Shown here piece by piece: positions 18,922 through 27,940 of a DNA stretch of 64,000 nt (positions are counted from its first letter, which is position 1; every line of letters starts with the position of its first letter). Below the pieces are notes generated by a model. That model saw only the letters and a list, made by a program, of their open reading frames with translations, was not told the DNA's origin and searched no databases. The position numbers and the translations under genes are program-made. Origin of the DNA: Streptomyces sp. NBC_00708 (lineage in GTDB: Bacteria > Actinomycetota > Actinomycetes > Streptomycetales > Streptomycetaceae); assembly GCA_036226585.1 (NCBI GenBank), contig CP108997.1, forward strand, positions 6,944,001-7,008,000. The letters are read 5' to 3'.

Positions 18922-19005
18922 GTGAACCCGGACATGCGCCTCATCTCCCGCAGGCACGTCGACCTCTGTCGACAGGCCAGCGCGGTCTGTGCCGCCCACC
19001 GCTGA
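18922..19005 (+). CDS. Cysteine-containing leader peptide (sulphur attenuator)
   Basis: A 27-codon ORF from GTG 18922 (or 23 codons from the in-frame ATG 18934) contains SRRHVDLCRQASAVC followed by AAHR and TGA. Short peptides with an R-x-V-D-L-C-R core recur upstream of sulphur-assimilation operons in actinobacteria, where ribosome progress through Cys codons is thought to sense cysteine. Two UGU cysteine codons are present. A strong promoter, hairpins directly after the stop, and the sulphur-related operon 302 bp downstream all support the call. Confidence 0.8.
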   Translation: MNPDMRLISRRHVDLCRQASAVCAAHR

Positions 19006-19012
19006 GCCGGAC

Positions 19013-19082
19013 CGCGGCCCCCAGGGCCCGCGCACCTCGCCCCGCTGACCTCTCACCGGTAGCGACAACCCGCTGAGACCGG
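19013..19082 (+). promoter_or_regulatory. Possible attenuator hairpins after the leader peptide
   Basis: Starting 7 bases after the leader stop, CGCGGCCC-CCA-GGGCCCGCG (19013-19032) forms a stem with one bulged base. A second stem pairs CCGGT-AGCG with CGCT-GAG-ACCGG (19056-19082). Their position suits ribosome-controlled alternative folding. The remaining 19083-19307 shows no gene or clear signal. Confidence 0.4.
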
Positions 19083-19307
19083 GGCCCTTCTTCCCGTACG
19101 GCCTCACCCGCTCCCGCATGTCGCGGGGGTCCTTCACGTCTGACCCGCGCCCCTCCCGTACGGCCGTCGCGGCGGCCCCGGGCCGGTGCGTCCTTCGCGC
19201 AGCGCATCCCCGTCGCTCCATTGCTTACGCAGCGGAACGAATACCCGGACGTGCTCCGCCGCGCGCCCTCACCTCCCCTTTTCCTTCACCGTCACAGGCA
19301 GGCTTCG

Positions 19308-20894
19308 ATGACCGAGCTGTACCCCCTCACGCCCTCCGGACCGTCCCGGCGCTCCACGCTGCGCGCCGCCGGCGCCCTGCTCCTCGGCCTGGGCCTCGCG
19401 GGCTGCCGCTCGGCGGTGTCGGACACCTCGTCCGCCCCGCAGGGTGCGAGTGCCGCACGCCGGCGCGGCGGCGTGCTGAACGTCGCCGTGAACGCCGACT
19501 TCACCCCCGCCCTGCTGTTCGCCCAGAGCGGCCAGTCCCTCCAGCAACGGCTGATCTACAACACCCTCACCCGCTACGACGACCGGCTCCACCCGAAACC
19601 CGAGCTCGCCACCTCCTGGACGTACGCCAAGGACGGGCGGAGCATCACGCTGCGGCTGCGCGACGACGTCACCTTCCACAACGGCCGCAGGTTCACCGCG
19701 GACGATGTGATCTTCGCGGTGAAGAACCTTCAGAACCCGGTGCGGGCTGCGCAGTTGAGGAGCACCGCGGCCACGGTCACCGGGTTCGAGAAGCGCGGCG
19801 ACCACGAACTGGTGCTCAAGCTGGCGCACCCGGTGAACAACCTCTTCGACCTGTTCGAGTTCATGATCATCACGGACTCGGAGTCCGTCGAGGACGCCGT
19901 GGCCGGGAAGAAGTTCATCGGGACCGGCCCGTTCAAGCTGAAGAAGTGGAGCCCCGGCTCCGGACTGAGCCTCACCCGCAACGACGCGTACTGGCAGCCC
20001 GGCCGGCCCTACCTCGACGGCGTCGAACTGCGGGTCATAGCCCAGGCCGACGCGCTGATCTCGTCCCTGCGCTCCGGCCAGTCCCAGCTCTCCTTCGACG
20101 TGCCCGGCAAGAGCCTCGGCGTTGTCAAGGCCGACAACGGGCTTGCCATCAGCGACTACGACACCGGTGCCGGAGCCGTCTACCTCGGCGTCAACACCAC
20201 CGTCGCCCCGCTGAACGACCGGACCGTCCGCCAGGCACTCGCCTGGGCCGTCGACCGGGACCGGCTCGTCGCCCAGACCCTCGGCGGCTACGGTCTCGCC
20301 TCCGCCGCTCCCTGGCCCAAGTCCTCGCCCGCCTACAGCGAGGCCAACCGCACCCACTACACCCACGACCCCGCCAAGGCCCGCGAGCTGCTGAAGTCGG
20401 CCGGCCACAGCAGGCTCGATCTCCCCATGCTGCACATCGCGCTGCCCGGCGAGACGGCGATCGCCGAGTCCATCCAGTACGACCTCAAGCAGGTCGGCGT
20501 CCACGTCACGCTCCAGCCCACCGACGGGGCCACCGCGCAGAAGAAGCTCATCTCGCAGGGCATGCCGGCCCTGTGGTCCCTCGGGCACGGATTCGCCCAG
20601 GTGCAGCCGTCCACCCTCGCCGTCAGCGCGTATCCCTTCAACGAGGCGAAGAACACCTCCAAGTACCGCTCCACCGCCTACACCAAGGTCGTCCAGGAGG
20701 CCTGGACCGAGCCGGAGACCGACACGGCCGCCGCCAACGCCCTGCACCAGAAGATCTCCACCATTCTGCTCGACGAGGCGTTCCTCATCGACCTCGTCGT
20801 GCGCGGACAGCTCCAGGTATCCGCCGACCGGCTGCACGGCGTCACACTCAACAAGTTCTCCTACCTCAACCTCGACAACGCCTACCTGGTGTGA
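19308..20894 (+). CDS. Peptide-type ABC transporter substrate-binding lipoprotein (organosulphur uptake)
   Basis: 528 aa, SBP family 5 (Opp/Dpp/nickel class). The signal peptide has twin arginines at 14-15 (SRRSTLR) and a lipobox LAGC with Cys33 as the lipidated residue. Family motifs DDVTFHNGRRFTADD and GTGPFKLKKW are present. The ATG at 19308 gives a proper signal peptide. It heads the operon with two permeases, a fused ATPase, the formylglycine-generating enzyme and an arylsulfatase, so the ligand is probably a sulphate ester or other organosulphur compound rather than a peptide. The cysteine leader lies upstream. Confidence 0.9.
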   Translation: MTELYPLTPSGPSRRSTLRAAGALLLGLGLAGCRSAVSDTSSAPQGASAARRRGGVLNVAVNADFTPALLFAQSGQSLQQRLIYNTLTRYDDRLHPKPELATSWTYAKDGRSITLRLRDDVTFHNGRRFTADDVIFAVKNLQNPVRAAQLRSTAATVTGFEKRGDHELVLKLAHPVNNLFDLFEFMIITDSESVEDAVAGKKFIGTGPFKLKKWSPGSGLSLTRNDAYWQPGRPYLDGVELRVIAQADALISSLRSGQSQLSFDVPGKSLGVVKADNGLAISDYDTGAGAVYLGVNTTVAPLNDRTVRQALAWAVDRDRLVAQTLGGYGLASAAPWPKSSPAYSEANRTHYTHDPAKARELLKSAGHSRLDLPMLHIALPGETAIAESIQYDLKQVGVHVTLQPTDGATAQKKLISQGMPALWSLGHGFAQVQPSTLAVSAYPFNEAKNTSKYRSTAYTKVVQEAWTEPETDTAAANALHQKISTILLDEAFLIDLVVRGQLQVSADRLHGVTLNKFSYLNLDNAYLV

Positions 20895-20895
20895 C

Positions 20896-21840
20896 ATGCG
20901 CAGCTACCTGCTCCGGCGGCTGCCGTCCGCCCTCCTCGTCCTGATAGCCGCCTCCTTCGTCATCTTCACGATCCTCCGGCTGGTCCCCGGCGACCCCGCC
21001 ACCGCGCTCGCCGGACCGGACGCGGACGCGGCGACCGTCGCCGCGATCCGCGAACGGCTCGGCCTCGACGCCCCCCTGCTCTCCCAGTACGCCCACTGGA
21101 TCGGCTCGCTCCTCAAGGGGGACCTCGGACCCTCGTACGCGATCGGCGGGCAGACCGCCGACCTGATCGGCGACGGACTCGGCGCCACCACCGAACTCAC
21201 CGTCGCGGCACTGCTGTTCGTGATCGTGCTCGGTACGGCCTTCGGCGTGCTCGGGGCCACCTCGCGCAGCCGGTGGCTGACGGCCGCCGTCCGCGTGATC
21301 ACCACCGCCGCGCTGGCCGTGCCGCCGTTCGTCAGCGGTGTGCTGCTCGTCCTGGTCTTCGCCGTCGCGCTCCCCGTGCTGCCGCCCGGCGGCCGGGTCG
21401 CCTTCCTGACGGCCCCCGACCTCGCCGCCCAGTACCTGGTGCTGCCGGCGCTCTGCCTCGCCCTGCCCAGCGCCGCCGTGCTCGGCCGCTACCTCAAGGA
21501 CGGCATCGAACGCGGCCTCGCCGAGGACTACATCCGCACCGCCACCGCCGCCGGCGTGCCCCCGCGCCGCCTGCTGTGGCGCCACACCCTGCCCAACGCC
21601 CTCCCGCCCGTCGTCACCCTGCTCGGCATGCAGGTCGGCAACCTCCTCGGCGGGGCGGTCCTCGTCGAGGCGATCTTCGCCTGGCCCGGCCTCGGACAGC
21701 TCGCCGAACAGGGCCTCCAGCGCCGCGACTACCCGGTCGTCCAGGACCTGCTGCTGCTCCTGGTCGCCGTCTTCGTCCTCGTCCAGCTGCTCACCGACCT
21801 TGTGTACGCCTGGCTCGACCCCCGGATCAGGTGGGAGTAA
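20896..21840 (+). CDS. ABC transporter permease (DppB/OppB type)
   Basis: 314 aa with about six TM segments. The N-terminus MRSYLLRRLPSALLVL and the RLVPGDPA segment are hallmarks of the DppB family. The cytoplasmic EAA loop is at AAGVPPRRLLWRHTLPNALP. It starts 1 base after the stop of the binding protein and pairs with the following DppC-type permease. No gaps or frameshifts are seen. Confidence 0.9.
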   Translation: MRSYLLRRLPSALLVLIAASFVIFTILRLVPGDPATALAGPDADAATVAAIRERLGLDAPLLSQYAHWIGSLLKGDLGPSYAIGGQTADLIGDGLGATTELTVAALLFVIVLGTAFGVLGATSRSRWLTAAVRVITTAALAVPPFVSGVLLVLVFAVALPVLPPGGRVAFLTAPDLAAQYLVLPALCLALPSAAVLGRYLKDGIERGLAEDYIRTATAAGVPPRRLLWRHTLPNALPPVVTLLGMQVGNLLGGAVLVEAIFAWPGLGQLAEQGLQRRDYPVVQDLLLLLVAVFVLVQLLTDLVYAWLDPRIRWE

Positions 21841-21845
21841 CCCTG

Positions 21846-22733
21846 ATGACCCAGACGACCGACCTCCTCACCGGCGCGCCGCCCCCGGCCGCCCGCAAGC
21901 CGCGCACCGCGGCCCGCAGCCGTCACCCGTACCGCACCGCCCTGTCCACCGCCCGCGCCCGCACCGGCCTCGTCCTCGTCGGCGTCGTCGTCCTCGCCGG
22001 GCTCCTGGCCCCCCTGCTCGCCGGACACGGGCCCACCGACCAGAGCGGCCAGAGCCTCGCCGGACCCGGCACGCCCGGACATCTCCTCGGCACCGACGAC
22101 CTCGGCCGCGACCTGCTCAGCCGGGTGCTGTACGGCATCCGCACCGACCTCGGCATCATCACCCTCGCGGTGCCCGCCGGCGCGGTGCTCGGCTGCCTGC
22201 TGGCCCTCGTCGCCGCCGCCCACCCGGTGGCCGACACCGTCGTCCAGCGCGTGTTCGACCTGCTCCTCGCGTTCCCCGGGCTGATCCTGGCGCTCGCCGT
22301 CACCGCGATCCTCGGCCCGGGACGTACCCCCGTCGTCCTCGTCATCGCCCTCGCCGAGGTCCCGGTCTTCGGCCGGCTGCTGCGCGGTGGTGTCCTCGTA
22401 CAGCGGGAACGCGAGTACGTCACCGCCGCCCGCGTCGGCGGCGGTTCGGGCAGCCGGGTGCTGGTCCGGCACATCCTGCCCAACGCGGCCGACCCGCTCG
22501 TCGTGCAGATCGCCGTCTCGCTGACCGTCGCCGTCTTCATCGAGGGCGCCATGAGCTTCCTCGGCGTCGGCGTCCGGCCGCCGCAGCCCACGCTCGGAGC
22601 CGTGCTCAGCCAGTCCATGCCCTACCTCGCCCAGTCCCCGCACTTCGCCGCGGGCCCCCTGATCACCGTGACCGCGCTTGTCCTCGGCCTCTCGCTCATC
22701 GCCGAGGCTCTCAACCGGGAGATACGCCGATGA
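21846..22733 (+). CDS. ABC transporter permease (DppC/OppC type)
   Basis: 295 aa from ATG 21846. The motif HLLGTDDLGRDLLSRVLYG is characteristic of the DppC family, and the EAA loop appears as AARVGGGSGSRVLVRHILPN. Six TM segments are likely. The start is 5 bases after the upstream permease, and the stop overlaps the ATPase start by 4 bp. It forms the translocation pore with the 20896-21840 product. Confidence 0.9.
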   Translation: MTQTTDLLTGAPPPAARKPRTAARSRHPYRTALSTARARTGLVLVGVVVLAGLLAPLLAGHGPTDQSGQSLAGPGTPGHLLGTDDLGRDLLSRVLYGIRTDLGIITLAVPAGAVLGCLLALVAAAHPVADTVVQRVFDLLLAFPGLILALAVTAILGPGRTPVVLVIALAEVPVFGRLLRGGVLVQREREYVTAARVGGGSGSRVLVRHILPNAADPLVVQIAVSLTVAVFIEGAMSFLGVGVRPPQPTLGAVLSQSMPYLAQSPHFAAGPLITVTALVLGLSLIAEALNREIRR

Positions 22734-24586
22734 CCGCCCAGGAGCTGCTGGAGGTCCGCGACCTCGGCGTCGACTTCACCGCCCCCGACGGCTCACCGCT
22801 GCACGCCGTGCGCGGGGTCTCCTTCACCCTGCGCCGGGGCGAGACCCTGGCCGTCGTCGGCGAGTCCGGGTCCGGCAAGTCCACCACCGCGCTCGCCCTG
22901 AACCGGATGCTCCCCGGCACCGGCCGCATCACCAGCGGCACGGTCCGCCTGAACGGCCGCGATCTCGCCACCGCCGACGACGCGGAACTGCGGGCCGTGC
23001 GCGGCGCCCGCATCGGCATGGTCTTCCAGGACCCGATGACCGCCCTCAACCCCGTCCTCACCGCCGGCCGCCACATCGACGAGGTGCTGCGCGCCCACGG
23101 CAACCGCGACAAGGCCGCCCGCCGCGCCCGCACCGTCGAACTCCTCGACCGGGTCGGCATCCCCGACCCGCACCGCCGCGCCGACGACCACCCCCACCAG
23201 TTCTCCGGCGGGCAGCGTCAGCGCATCCTCATCGCGATGGCGCTCGCCGGCGAACCCGACATCCTCCTCGCCGACGAACCGACCACCGCGCTCGACGCCA
23301 CCGTGCAGGACCAGATCCTCACCCTGCTCGGCGACCTCAACCGCGAGACCGGCACCGCCCTCGTCCTCATCACCCACAACATGGGCGTCGTCGCCCGCGC
23401 TTGCGAACGGGTTCTCGTCATGTACGGCGGCACCGTCGTCGAGGACGGCCCCACCGCCGAAGTGCTCACCCGCCCCCGCCACCCGTACACCGCCGGGCTC
23501 CTGGCCGCCGTGCCGCGCCTCGCCACCCCGTCCGGCACCCGGCTCACCGGCATCCCCGGCAGCCCGCCCGACCTCACCCTCCTCGGGGACGGCTGCGCCT
23601 TCGCCGACCGCTGCACCCTCGTCGAGGACCGCTGCCGCACCGCCACCCCGCCGCTCGCCCGGGTGACCGGCGACGTACGGGTGGCCTGCCTCCCCGCCGC
23701 CGGACGCACCGAACCCCTGCCCGCCCCGGCCCCGCCCACCCGCATCGACCGTCCCGCGCCCGGCGCGGTCGTCCTGGAGGCGGACGGCCTGACCAAGACA
23801 TACGGGGGACGGGCCGTCCGCCGACGGGGGGAGCCCGCGCTCGACGGCGTGTCGCTGACCCTCGCGGAGGGCGAGACCCTGGGCATCGTCGGCGAGTCCG
23901 GCTCCGGCAAGTCCACCCTGGCCCGGATCCTCGCCCATGCCCACACCGCCGACGGCGGCACCCTGCGGCTGCGCGGCGAGGACGTCACCCGGCCCTCCCG
24001 GCGCGCGCTGCACGGGGTGCGCCGCCAGGTCCAGATGGTGTTCCAGGACCCGTACGCCTCGCTGAACCCCCGGATGACCGTGGGCGAGATCGTCGCCGAA
24101 CCCCTCATCGCGTTCGGCATCGGCGACCGCGACGCACGCCGGGCGCGCGTGGCGGAACTCCTGGAGCTGGCGGGCCTGGACCCCGCCGTGGCCGGACGCC
24201 ACCCGCGCTCCTTCTCCGGCGGCCAGCGCCAGCGCATCGGCATCGCCCGCGCGCTCGCCCCCGCACCCTCCGTCCTCATCTGCGACGAACCCGTCTCCGC
24301 GCTCGACGTGTCCGTCCAGGCCCAGATCGTCGGTCTGCTCACCGACCTCCAGCGCGACCTGGGTCTCTCCCTCGTCTTCATCGCCCACGACCTCGCGGTC
24401 GTCCGGCAGGTCAGCCACCGCATCGCCGTGATGCACCGGGGCCGCATCGTGGAGACCGGCACCGCCGACGAGGTCTGCGACCACCCCCGCGACCCGTACA
24501 CCCGCGCCCTGCTCGCCGCCGCGCCCGAACCCGTACCCCCGGTGGCCCGTGCCGAGCGCGTCGAGAAGACGGGGGCGCTCGCGTGA
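22730..24586 (+). CDS. Fused dual ABC ATPase (DppD-DppF type)
   Basis: 618 aa holding two complete ATPase domains. Walker A motifs are both GESGSGKST (near residues 45 and 390) and both signatures are FSGGQRQR. After the first domain comes the four-cysteine segment typical of Opp/Dpp ATPases (GCAFADRC, DRC, VAC), which in related proteins can hold an Fe-S cluster. The fusion replaces the usual separate D and F subunits. It energises the importer encoded just upstream and overlaps the FGE gene by 4 bp. Confidence 0.9.
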   Translation: MTAQELLEVRDLGVDFTAPDGSPLHAVRGVSFTLRRGETLAVVGESGSGKSTTALALNRMLPGTGRITSGTVRLNGRDLATADDAELRAVRGARIGMVFQDPMTALNPVLTAGRHIDEVLRAHGNRDKAARRARTVELLDRVGIPDPHRRADDHPHQFSGGQRQRILIAMALAGEPDILLADEPTTALDATVQDQILTLLGDLNRETGTALVLITHNMGVVARACERVLVMYGGTVVEDGPTAEVLTRPRHPYTAGLLAAVPRLATPSGTRLTGIPGSPPDLTLLGDGCAFADRCTLVEDRCRTATPPLARVTGDVRVACLPAAGRTEPLPAPAPPTRIDRPAPGAVVLEADGLTKTYGGRAVRRRGEPALDGVSLTLAEGETLGIVGESGSGKSTLARILAHAHTADGGTLRLRGEDVTRPSRRALHGVRRQVQMVFQDPYASLNPRMTVGEIVAEPLIAFGIGDRDARRARVAELLELAGLDPAVAGRHPRSFSGGQRQRIGIARALAPAPSVLICDEPVSALDVSVQAQIVGLLTDLQRDLGLSLVFIAHDLAVVRQVSHRIAVMHRGRIVETGTADEVCDHPRDPYTRALLAAAPEPVPPVARAERVEKTGALA

Positions 24587-25515
24587 GCACGTGCTGCACG
24601 CCCGGCCGCCCCTGCACCGGCGTACTGCCCCTGCCGTCGGTACGCCGTGCGGGCCCGCCGCCGGCCGTCGCGCGGCGGGCGATGGCCGAACTGCCCGGCG
24701 GTGTCTTCCGGATGGGCGACGCCTTCGGCGAGGGCTACCCCGCCGACCGGGAAGGGCCCGTGCGCGAGGTGACCGTGGCACCCTTCGCGATCGACATCGC
24801 CGCCGTCAGCAACGCCGACTGGGCCCTGTTCGCCGACGCCACCGGCTACCGCACCGACGCCGAACGGTACGGCAGCTCCTACGTGTTCCACCTGCTCCTC
24901 GCCCCGGCCGCCGCACGCCACGTCATCGGCCGGGTGCCCGGCGCGCCCTGGTGGCTCGGCGTCGAGGGGGCCTGCTGGAACGCCCCCGAGGGGCCGGGCT
25001 CCGGGACCGGGGACCGGGCCGACCACCCCGTCGTCCACATCTCCCACGACGACGCCCGCGCCTACACGGAATGGGCCGGGCTGCGCCTGCCCACCGAGGC
25101 CGAGTGGGAGTACGCCGCCCGCGGCGGACTCGACGCCGCCCGTTACCCGTGGGGCGACGAACTCACCCCCGGCGGACGCGAGATGTGCAACATCTGGCGC
25201 GGCACCTTCCCGCTCCGCTCCGACCGTCCGGGCGGCCGCACCGGCACCGTCCCCGTCACCGCGTACGCCCCCAACGGCTACGGCCTCCACAACACCTCCG
25301 GAAACGTCTGGGAGTGGTGCGCCGACGCCTTCGGACCCGGCGAACGCGTCATCCGGGGCGGCTCCTACCTGTGCCACGCCTCGTACTGCAACTGCTACCG
25401 CGTCGCCGCCCGCTCCCACAACAGCCCCGACTCCTCCACCGGCCACGGCGGCTTCCGCTGCGCCCGGGACCTCACCCCGCCCGCCCCGACCCACCACGGA
25501 GCCACCCGCCGATGA
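24583..25515 (+). CDS. Formylglycine-generating enzyme (sulfatase-modifying factor)
   Basis: 310 aa. The copper-binding catalytic cysteines are C264 and C269 in GGSYLCHASYC, spaced as in known FGEs such as S. coelicolor Cys272/Cys277. Other conserved blocks are LRLPTEAEWEYAARGG, NTSGNVWEW and GGFRCA. It oxidises the cysteine of the C-x-P-x-R motif in sulfatases to formylglycine, using oxygen and copper. An additional cysteine, C271 (CNCYR), replaces the arginine commonly seen there. It is coupled to the ATPase (GTGA) and to the arylsulfatase (ATGA), and could also serve the sulfatase at 14657-16117. Confidence 0.93.
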   Translation: MSTCCTPGRPCTGVLPLPSVRRAGPPPAVARRAMAELPGGVFRMGDAFGEGYPADREGPVREVTVAPFAIDIAAVSNADWALFADATGYRTDAERYGSSYVFHLLLAPAAARHVIGRVPGAPWWLGVEGACWNAPEGPGSGTGDRADHPVVHISHDDARAYTEWAGLRLPTEAEWEYAARGGLDAARYPWGDELTPGGREMCNIWRGTFPLRSDRPGGRTGTVPVTAYAPNGYGLHNTSGNVWEWCADAFGPGERVIRGGSYLCHASYCNCYRVAARSHNSPDSSTGHGGFRCARDLTPPAPTHHGATRR

Positions 25516-27827
25516 CCACCAGCACCCGCCGCGACCCCTACGACGGCTTCCCCGGCCGGATCGGCCGCACCTTCGCCGCATCCGAACCGGCCTGGCCGGC
25601 GCCCCGTACCCCGGGGGAGAAGGCCCCCAACATCGTCGTCGTCCTCGTCGACGACATGGGCTACAGCGACATCGGCCCCTTCGGCTCCGAGATCGCCACA
25701 CCCGTCCTCGACGGTCTGGCCGAGGACGGTGTACGCCTCAGCAACTACCACACCATGCCGCTGTGCTCACCGGCCCGCGCCGCCCTCCTCACCGGGCTCA
25801 ACCCGCACCGCGTCGGCTACGCCATGGTCGCCAACTCCGACCCCGGCTTCCCCGGTTACGGCATGGAGATCGCCGACGACATCCCCACCCTCGCCGAACT
25901 CCTCCACGACTCCGGCTACGCCACCTACGCCGTCGGCAAATGGCACCTCGTCCGCGACTCCGCGTCCAACGCCGCCGACGACCGCGACAACTGGCCGCTG
26001 CGCAAGGGGTTCGACCAGTACTACGGCGTCCTGGAAGGCCTCACCAGCCTTTTCCACCCGCACCAGCTCGTCCGCGACAACAGCCCGCTGGACATCGACG
26101 AGTTCCCCGACGACTACTACTACACCGACGACATCACCGACCAGGCCATCTCCATGGTGAAGTCGCTGCGCGCCCACGACCCGGACAAGCCCTTCTTCCT
26201 CTACCTCGCGCACAACGCCGTCCACGGCCCCCTCCAGGCCAAGGAGGAGGACATCGCCCGCCACCGGGGACGCTACGACGAGGGCTGGGACGCGCTGCGC
26301 GAACGCCGCTTCGCCGCCCAGATCGCCGACGGCCTCTTCCCGCCCGGCACCGAACTCCCCGAGCGCAACAGCGAGGCCGGGCAGGACGTGCCCGCCTGGG
26401 ACAGCCTCACCGAGGAGCAACAGCGCCTGTACGCCCGCTACATGGAGGTGTACGCGGCGCTCGTCGACAACATCGACCAGAACCTGGGCCGGCTCACCGC
26501 CACCCTCGAAGCGCTCGGCGAACTCGACAACACCATCATCGTCTTCACCTCCGACAACGGAGGCACCGGCGAGGGCGGCGCCGAGGGGACCCGCTCCTAC
26601 TTCAGCCGCTTCGTCCACCACCCCGCCCTGCCCGGCGACTGGACGCCCGACGTCGACCGCGACCCCGAACTCATCGGCGGCCCGCGCAGCCTGGTGCACT
26701 ACCCGCGCGGCTGGGGCATGGCGTCGAACACCCCCTTCCGGCTCTACAAGGGCCACACCTACGCGGGCGGGGTGCGCGTCCCGTTCGTCCTGTCCTGGCC
26801 GCGGGGCGCGCGCGACGGACGGCTCACCCCGGGGATACGCCCGCAGTACCAGTACGTCACCGACATCGCCCCGACCCTGCTGGAGCTGGCCGGTCTGGAG
26901 CGGCCGGAGCAGCGGCGGGGCGTCACGCTCCAGGAGCCGGACGGCGTCACCTTCACCCCGGTGCTCACCGACCCGGACCACCTCTCCACCCACCCCGAGC
27001 AGTACTGCGAGATGACCGGCAACCGCAGCTACTACCGCGACGGGCACAAGCTCGTCACCCTCCACCGCCCCGGCGCGCCCTACGACGACTCCGAGTGGGC
27101 CCTGTACGACATCAGGACCGACCCGACCGAGATCCACGACCTGGCAGCCGAGCACCCGGACCTGGTCAAGGAACTCTCGGCGGCGTGGGAGAAGGCGGCC
27201 TGGCGCAACGGGGTCTTCCCGCTCCCCGACGGCAGCGGCGCCCTCGCCCGGCGCAATCCGGCCGAGCGCCGGCTGTCGCGTCCGCTGACCCTGCTGCCGG
27301 GCACCCCGGAGCTGGAGCGCTACCGCTCCTCGCGGCTGGTCTCCCTGCGCTCCTTCGAGGTCACCGTCGCCGTCGAGGAGACGGGGGAGGGGGTGCTCGT
27401 CTCGCACGGTGACCAGGGCGGCGGCTACAGCCTGTACGTGGAGGACGGCCGCCTGCACTTCGCGTACAACGAGTACGGCGTGCTCCACGAGAGCGACGCC
27501 GGGCCGCTGTCACCCGGCGAGCACCTGGTCCGGCTCGCGGCCACCGCCGAGAAGGGGCTGCGCTGGGGCTTCACGATCGATGTCGACGGCGAGGTCCGGG
27601 CGACCCCGCCCAGCGTCCACCAGCTCATCGGCATGGCCCCCTTCCAGGGCATCAGCGTCGGCGTCGACCGCAAGTCACCCGTTTCCTGGCCGCTGTTCGA
27701 GCGCCACCGCTCCTTCCGCTACCGGGGCCGGCTGCGGTCGGTGACCTACATCCCGGGCGAGCCCGGCCCCGACTCGCCGGAGGCCGTGGCGCAGGCGCTC
27801 AAGGAGGCCGCGGCGGCGTTCGAGTGA
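25512..27827 (+). CDS. Arylsulfatase (formylglycine-dependent) with C-terminal extension
   Basis: 771 aa. The metal-binding VDDMGYSDIG and signature PLC85-SPARAALLTG identify a type I sulfatase of the large arylsulfatase A/AtsA group; TSDNGG follows in the middle. The last 200 or so residues form a separate beta-rich region, as in several 750-800 aa bacterial arylsulfatases. No signal peptide is seen, so hydrolysis is likely intracellular after import by the ABC transporter of the same operon. Direct overlap with the FGE gene supplies its activating enzyme. A long hairpin follows the stop. Confidence 0.93.
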   Translation: MTTSTRRDPYDGFPGRIGRTFAASEPAWPAPRTPGEKAPNIVVVLVDDMGYSDIGPFGSEIATPVLDGLAEDGVRLSNYHTMPLCSPARAALLTGLNPHRVGYAMVANSDPGFPGYGMEIADDIPTLAELLHDSGYATYAVGKWHLVRDSASNAADDRDNWPLRKGFDQYYGVLEGLTSLFHPHQLVRDNSPLDIDEFPDDYYYTDDITDQAISMVKSLRAHDPDKPFFLYLAHNAVHGPLQAKEEDIARHRGRYDEGWDALRERRFAAQIADGLFPPGTELPERNSEAGQDVPAWDSLTEEQQRLYARYMEVYAALVDNIDQNLGRLTATLEALGELDNTIIVFTSDNGGTGEGGAEGTRSYFSRFVHHPALPGDWTPDVDRDPELIGGPRSLVHYPRGWGMASNTPFRLYKGHTYAGGVRVPFVLSWPRGARDGRLTPGIRPQYQYVTDIAPTLLELAGLERPEQRRGVTLQEPDGVTFTPVLTDPDHLSTHPEQYCEMTGNRSYYRDGHKLVTLHRPGAPYDDSEWALYDIRTDPTEIHDLAAEHPDLVKELSAAWEKAAWRNGVFPLPDGSGALARRNPAERRLSRPLTLLPGTPELERYRSSRLVSLRSFEVTVAVEETGEGVLVSHGDQGGGYSLYVEDGRLHFAYNEYGVLHESDAGPLSPGEHLVRLAATAEKGLRWGFTIDVDGEVRATPPSVHQLIGMAPFQGISVGVDRKSPVSWPLFERHRSFRYRGRLRSVTYIPGEPGPDSPEAVAQALKEAAAAFE

Positions 27828-27876
27828 CCGCGGGGGCCGTCGCCGTACGAGGAGATCGATTGGCGACGGCCCGCGG
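27828..27876 (+). terminator. Terminator hairpin after arylsulfatase
   Basis: The arms 27828-27844 and 27862-27876 pair over 15 bp (CCGCGGG plus CCGTCGCC) with a 2-nt bulge. It ends the sulphur operon just before the next promoter and overlaps its -35. Confidence 0.65.
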
Positions 27877-27914
27877 GCAGGTCTAACGTCGGGGGAGTGA
27901 ACGACCTCGTTCAC
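27860..27914 (+). promoter_or_regulatory. Promoter and palindromic operator of DHA2 exporter
   Basis: -35 TTGGCG (27860-27865) and -10 TAACGT (27884-27889) have 18-bp spacing. Immediately after the expected start site lies GTGAACGACCTCGTTCAC (27897-27914), a perfect 8-bp inverted repeat around CC, typical of TetR operators. No TetR gene is adjacent. Confidence 0.6.
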
Positions 27915-27940
27915 TGACGGCACGAGCGGCCGATGATCCG

